From DASRHT01 sp035293765 (GTDB lineage: Bacteria > Chloroflexota > Ktedonobacteria > Ktedonobacterales > Ktedonobacteraceae), in assembly GCA_035293765.1 (NCBI GenBank), contig DATGMF010000074.1, positions 1 through 64,000 of the forward strand: DNA of 64,000 nt. Reading direction: 5' to 3'. The translations under genes and the position numbers were made by a program. The notes beneath the pieces were generated by a model that saw only the letters and a program-made list of their open reading frames with translations, searched no databases and was not told the origin of the DNA. This document shows positions 61,354-64,000 of the stretch, piece by piece (position 1 is the stretch's first letter; every line of letters starts with the position of its first letter).

Positions 61354-62541
61354 TTAAATCACGTTCCTAGTGGCTAGACGGTCCAGTTCATCTTGATCGA
61401 TGCCGAGCAGGGTGCCTAATATTTCGTGGGTGTGCTCTCCGAGTCCAGGGGGCGGCGTTGTGACCTGGGCAGGGGTCAGGCTGTGTGTGACGGCTGGCCC
61501 AACCTGGGGCAGGTCGCCAATGGTTGGATGCGGGACGGTCACAACCTGTTGCGAGTGGACGACCTGGGGATCGCTAAAGACCTGATCCATGCGGTTGACC
61601 GGCGCGACTGCCACCTGAGCTTCCATTAAACGCCGCTCCCACCCCGCGATAGTATCGGCCTGGAGAGCTTCCTCCATCAGGCTGATCAGCTCCTCGCGAT
61701 TGATAACGCGGTCGTAGTTGGTTTTGAAGCGCGGATCTGTTCCCCATTCTGGATGACCCAGGCCCTGGCAGAGCTGGCGGAAGAGCTTATCATTGGCGGC
61801 CCCGATGAGGATATAGCCATCGGAGGCGCGAAACGCCTGATAGGGCACAACCGACTGGTGAGCGGTTCCCTGCGGCACGGGAATCTCGCCTGCGATCAAA
61901 TAGCCACTGGCGGCGTTGATCAGCATCGCAAGCTGCGTGCTCAGCAGCGAAACATCGACGCGCTGGCCCTCTCCTGTGCGTTCGCGATGATAGAGCGCGG
62001 CAAGAATGCCCGAGTATGCATTCAGACCTGTGGACTGATCAAGTACCGCCACGCCAGTCTTCACCGGCTCTCCTCCTGGCGTGCCCGTAATCCCCATCAA
62101 TCCACCTAATGCAGAGACAATTACATCGTAACCGGCCCTGTTCTTATAAGGGCCGCTCTGCCCAAAGCCTGAGATGGAGCAATAGATCAGGCCAGGATGG
62201 ACTTTATGTAGCTCCTCGAAGCCCAGGCCAAGCTGGTCCATAAAGCCTGGACGAAAGTTTTCCAGCACGACATCGCTCTTCATAATCAGCTTACGTGCGA
62301 TCTCGACCCCTTCGGGATAACGTAGATTGAGGCAAACGCTCTTCTTGTTGCGGTTGATCGCTAAATAGTACGTGCTGATGCCGGCGACGAACGGCGGTCC
62401 CCAGCCGCGCGAATCGTCGCCCTGCCCTGGCTGCTCGACCTTGATCACCTCGGCCCCTAAATCGCCCAGCAGCATTGAGCAGTAAGGACCAGCCACAACG
62501 CGCGTGAAGTCCGCGACCCGAATTCCTGATAGTATCCCCAT
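61354..62541 (-). CDS. CoA-transferase, family III (CaiB/BaiF)
   Basis: 395 residues from ATG 62541 (GGAG six nt upstream); a TTG at 62589 is in frame without RBS spacing. The family opening is present: GIRVADFTRVVAGPYCSMLLGDLGAEVIKVEQPGQGD, then NRNKKSVCLNLRYPEG, the catalytic Asp in VAVLDQSTGLNAYSGI-like context, and GSVVPYQAF(R)ASDGYILIGAANDKLF. Members exchange CoA between carboxylic acids (carnitine, formate/oxalate, benzylsuccinate and others). The substrate here is unknown. The gene stands alone on its strand between threonine synthase and SAH hydrolase. Confidence 0.92.
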   Translation of the reverse strand: MGILSGIRVADFTRVVAGPYCSMLLGDLGAEVIKVEQPGQGDDSRGWGPPFVAGISTYYLAINRNKKSVCLNLRYPEGVEIARKLIMKSDVVLENFRPGFMDQLGLGFEELHKVHPGLIYCSISGFGQSGPYKNRAGYDVIVSALGGLMGITGTPGGEPVKTGVAVLDQSTGLNAYSGILAALYHRERTGEGQRVDVSLLSTQLAMLINAASGYLIAGEIPVPQGTAHQSVVPYQAFRASDGYILIGAANDKLFRQLCQGLGHPEWGTDPRFKTNYDRVINREELISLMEEALQADTIAGWERRLMEAQVAVAPVNRMDQVFSDPQVVHSQQVVTVPHPTIGDLPQVGPAVTHSLTPAQVTTPPPGLGEHTHEILGTLLGIDQDELDRLATRNVI

Positions 62542-62662
62542 TTGATGCTCCGGCGGTGCCAGTCTCCTCTGGCTGTTGACAGTGGACAACTCCTGGTAGG
62601 TTCTAGTCTTTTATCGTAGCACATATTGTTGGGGTCTATCAAAAATCAGGGACGCAAGTCAG

Positions 62663-63913
62663 CTATGCTGTGCCTATCTTCCACGAGCGCTGGTAAGCGA
62701 GCTGATCCTCGTTTAGCGCATCTAATCGCACTTCCAACGCTTGCAGTTTGAGGGCGGCAACTCGCTCGTCGATATCCGACGGAACATCGTAGACGGCAGG
62801 TGCTAATCCATGATTGTCCTTTAATAGATAACGCGTGCAAAGGGCCTGGTCGGCGAAGCTCAGGTCCATCACCGCCGCCGGACTGGCCTCAGCCGCAGCC
62901 TGCCCCACCAATCGTCCTTGTGCCAGCAAGTAGAGCGTGCGCCCGTTGGGCAGGCGAAATTCGCTGAGATGCGGACGAATCTCCGTTTCATGCGTGGAGA
63001 GGTCGCGCAAAGCGGCAACGTCAACTTCGATATCGAAGTGACCTGAGTTCGCCAGCATCGCGCCATCTTTCATCGCCAGGAAGTGTTCAGCGCGAATCAC
63101 GCCAGCCATACCGGTGGCGGTCACGAAGATATCGCCCAGGGGAGCCGCCTCCAGCATTGGCAATACCTGGAAGCCGTCCATGATCGCTTCCAGGGCGCGC
63201 GTCGCGTTGACTTCGCAGACGATCACGCGCGACCCCATGCCGCGCGCGCGCATCGCAATGCCGCGTCCGCACCAGCCGTAGCCCACAACGACGAAAGTCG
63301 CGCCCGCGAGCAGCGTATTGGTCGCGCGTAGAATGCCGTCGATGGTGTTCTGGCCCGTCCCGTAGCGGTTATCAAAAAATCGCTTGGTGGGAGTATCATT
63401 GACCGCCACCACGGGGAAACGCAGCAGCTTATCAGCCGCCAGCGCCTTTGCGCGCACAACGCCCGTGGTCGTCTCTTCTATTCCTGCCAGCACCGTCTGC
63501 TCGGCGGGACGGTTGTGCAGGGCAACGATCAGATCAGCCCCGTCATCCATCACCAGATGCGGCTGCAACGCCAGCGTTTGCTCAAGGTGGCGTCGGTAGG
63601 TGGGCAGGTCCTCGTCGTAGTATGCGAATACCGCTATCCCTTGCTCAACCAGAGCGGCGCACACATCGTCGCGCGTCGAGAGCGGGTTGGAGGCGCAGAG
63701 TGCGATCTCCGCTCCACCAGCCTGGAGCGCCGTCAGCAGCACAGCGGTCTCAGTGGTGATGTGGAGCGACACTGCAATCCGTCGCCCTTGCAAGGGTCGC
63801 TCAGCAGCAAATTCAGCGGCAATCAGCCGCAGGACAGGCATATGGCGTGCAGCCCAGGCGATGCGCTGTCGCCCACGTTCAGCCAGTGATAGATCACGGA
63901 TATCATGCGACAT
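62663..63913 (-). CDS. ahcY: S-adenosylhomocysteine hydrolase (adenosylhomocysteinase)
   Basis: 416 residues from ATG 63913 with AAAGGACA upstream; a longer frame to 63955 lacks a better site. The enzyme splits S-adenosylhomocysteine into adenosine and homocysteine and so removes the product of methyl transfer. NAD+-binding Rossmann motif VVVGYGWCGRGIAMRARGMGSRVIVCEV; substrate residues HITTETAVL, NDTPTKRFFDNRYGTGQ with the catalytic Lys and Asp, and NSGHFDIEVD. The C-terminus is short and lacks the eukaryotic -KPxxYRY tail, as in archaeal/bacterial short forms. The 5' leader continues off the right edge. Confidence 0.96.
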   Translation of the reverse strand: MSHDIRDLSLAERGRQRIAWAARHMPVLRLIAAEFAAERPLQGRRIAVSLHITTETAVLLTALQAGGAEIALCASNPLSTRDDVCAALVEQGIAVFAYYDEDLPTYRRHLEQTLALQPHLVMDDGADLIVALHNRPAEQTVLAGIEETTTGVVRAKALAADKLLRFPVVAVNDTPTKRFFDNRYGTGQNTIDGILRATNTLLAGATFVVVGYGWCGRGIAMRARGMGSRVIVCEVNATRALEAIMDGFQVLPMLEAAPLGDIFVTATGMAGVIRAEHFLAMKDGAMLANSGHFDIEVDVAALRDLSTHETEIRPHLSEFRLPNGRTLYLLAQGRLVGQAAAEASPAAVMDLSFADQALCTRYLLKDNHGLAPAVYDVPSDIDERVAALKLQALEVRLDALNEDQLAYQRSWKIGTA

Positions 63914-64000
63914 AAAAAGATGTCCTTTCTGACCCCTTCTTGCGCAAGGGATCAAGCAACACGATGTTCGGCGCTCAAGCTCCGCAGGTGACGCTGCTTG
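63914..64000 (-). promoter_or_regulatory. Possible structured leader upstream of ahcY (incomplete)
   Basis: On the minus strand the 87 nt before ahcY contain complementary ends CAAGCA and TGCTTG and a nested hairpin around TTGCGCAAG, so some RNA structure is likely. It does not match the SAH or SAM riboswitch consensus that I can recall, and the sequence is cut by the window edge. Confidence 0.2.

Noticed and set aside
63914..64000. SAH or SAM riboswitch upstream of ahcY
   Set aside because: Stem-forming sequences are present, but not the consensus of those riboswitches as I know them, and the sequence is cut at the window edge.

Overview
The window is a stretch of bacterial chromosome, most likely from a Ktedonobacteria-type Chloroflexota. 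This is an inference from the mix of gene families: Rhs/YD-repeat proteins, tubulin-like and caspase-like proteins, WD40 fusions, Uma2 nucleases and many GC-rich intergenic repeats. No rRNA, tRNA or CRISPR array was seen. Gene starts were chosen by ribosome-binding site (RBS) and neighbour spacing and often lie inside the longest possible frame.

Region 1 (1-9.5 kb, + strand) is an Rhs toxin locus. The 3' part of a full Rhs gene is followed by two displaced 'orphan' Rhs ends. Each repeats the conserved Rhs core and then changes to a different C-terminal tip after the DPTG boundary. One orphan has an in-frame stop and neither has its own start at the 5' edge. Small multi-pass membrane proteins, which are immunity candidates, follow each tip. 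A 27-bp relict of the same core marks a fourth, eroded cassette. Each tip is separated from the next gene by a hairpin lying 112-130 nt after the tip's stop codon.

Region 2 (9.5-12.5 kb) holds a secreted protein, a dienelactone-hydrolase-like enzyme and a small glycine/alanine-rich protein, separated by good bidirectional terminators.

Region 3 (12.5-42.8 kb) is the most striking part: two divergent operons that read as one multi-protein machine. The leftward operon encodes, in order of transcription, a triple-FHA ABC transporter, a membrane protein, a nucleoside-phosphorylase-fold protein, a membrane-anchored caspase-like protease, an Hsp70, an SPFH protein with a C-terminal ubiquitin-conjugating-enzyme-like (E2-like) domain, a degenerate HerA/VirB4-like ATPase, and two membrane proteins with degenerate J-domains. 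The rightward operon encodes a membrane-anchored von Willebrand A protein, a tubulin-like GTPase and two large paralogous proteins, one with transmembrane helices and BACON-like domains. A second nucleoside-phosphorylase-fold protein, fused to a seven-bladed WD40 propeller, converges on the right end. The parts resemble those of bacterial conflict and programmed-death systems (caspase, nucleosidase, WD40, E2-like). I do not recognise the whole as a named system.

Region 4 (42.8-64 kb) is mostly metabolic: a Uma2 nuclease, uracil-DNA glycosylase, a DHA2 drug exporter overlapping an FGGY sugar kinase, and rhomboid protease. A compact type II polyketide-like set (hydrolase-like protein, KS-alpha, KS-beta/chain-length factor, FAD monooxygenase, with a divergent SnoaL-like protein) is followed by a second Uma2, a GNAT acetyltransferase, an enoyl-CoA hydratase, a GH18-like protein, threonine synthase, a CoA-transferase and S-adenosylhomocysteine hydrolase. 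Intergenic gaps carry dispersed repeats and a 0.42-kb palindromic element that looks like two inverted insertion-sequence ends.
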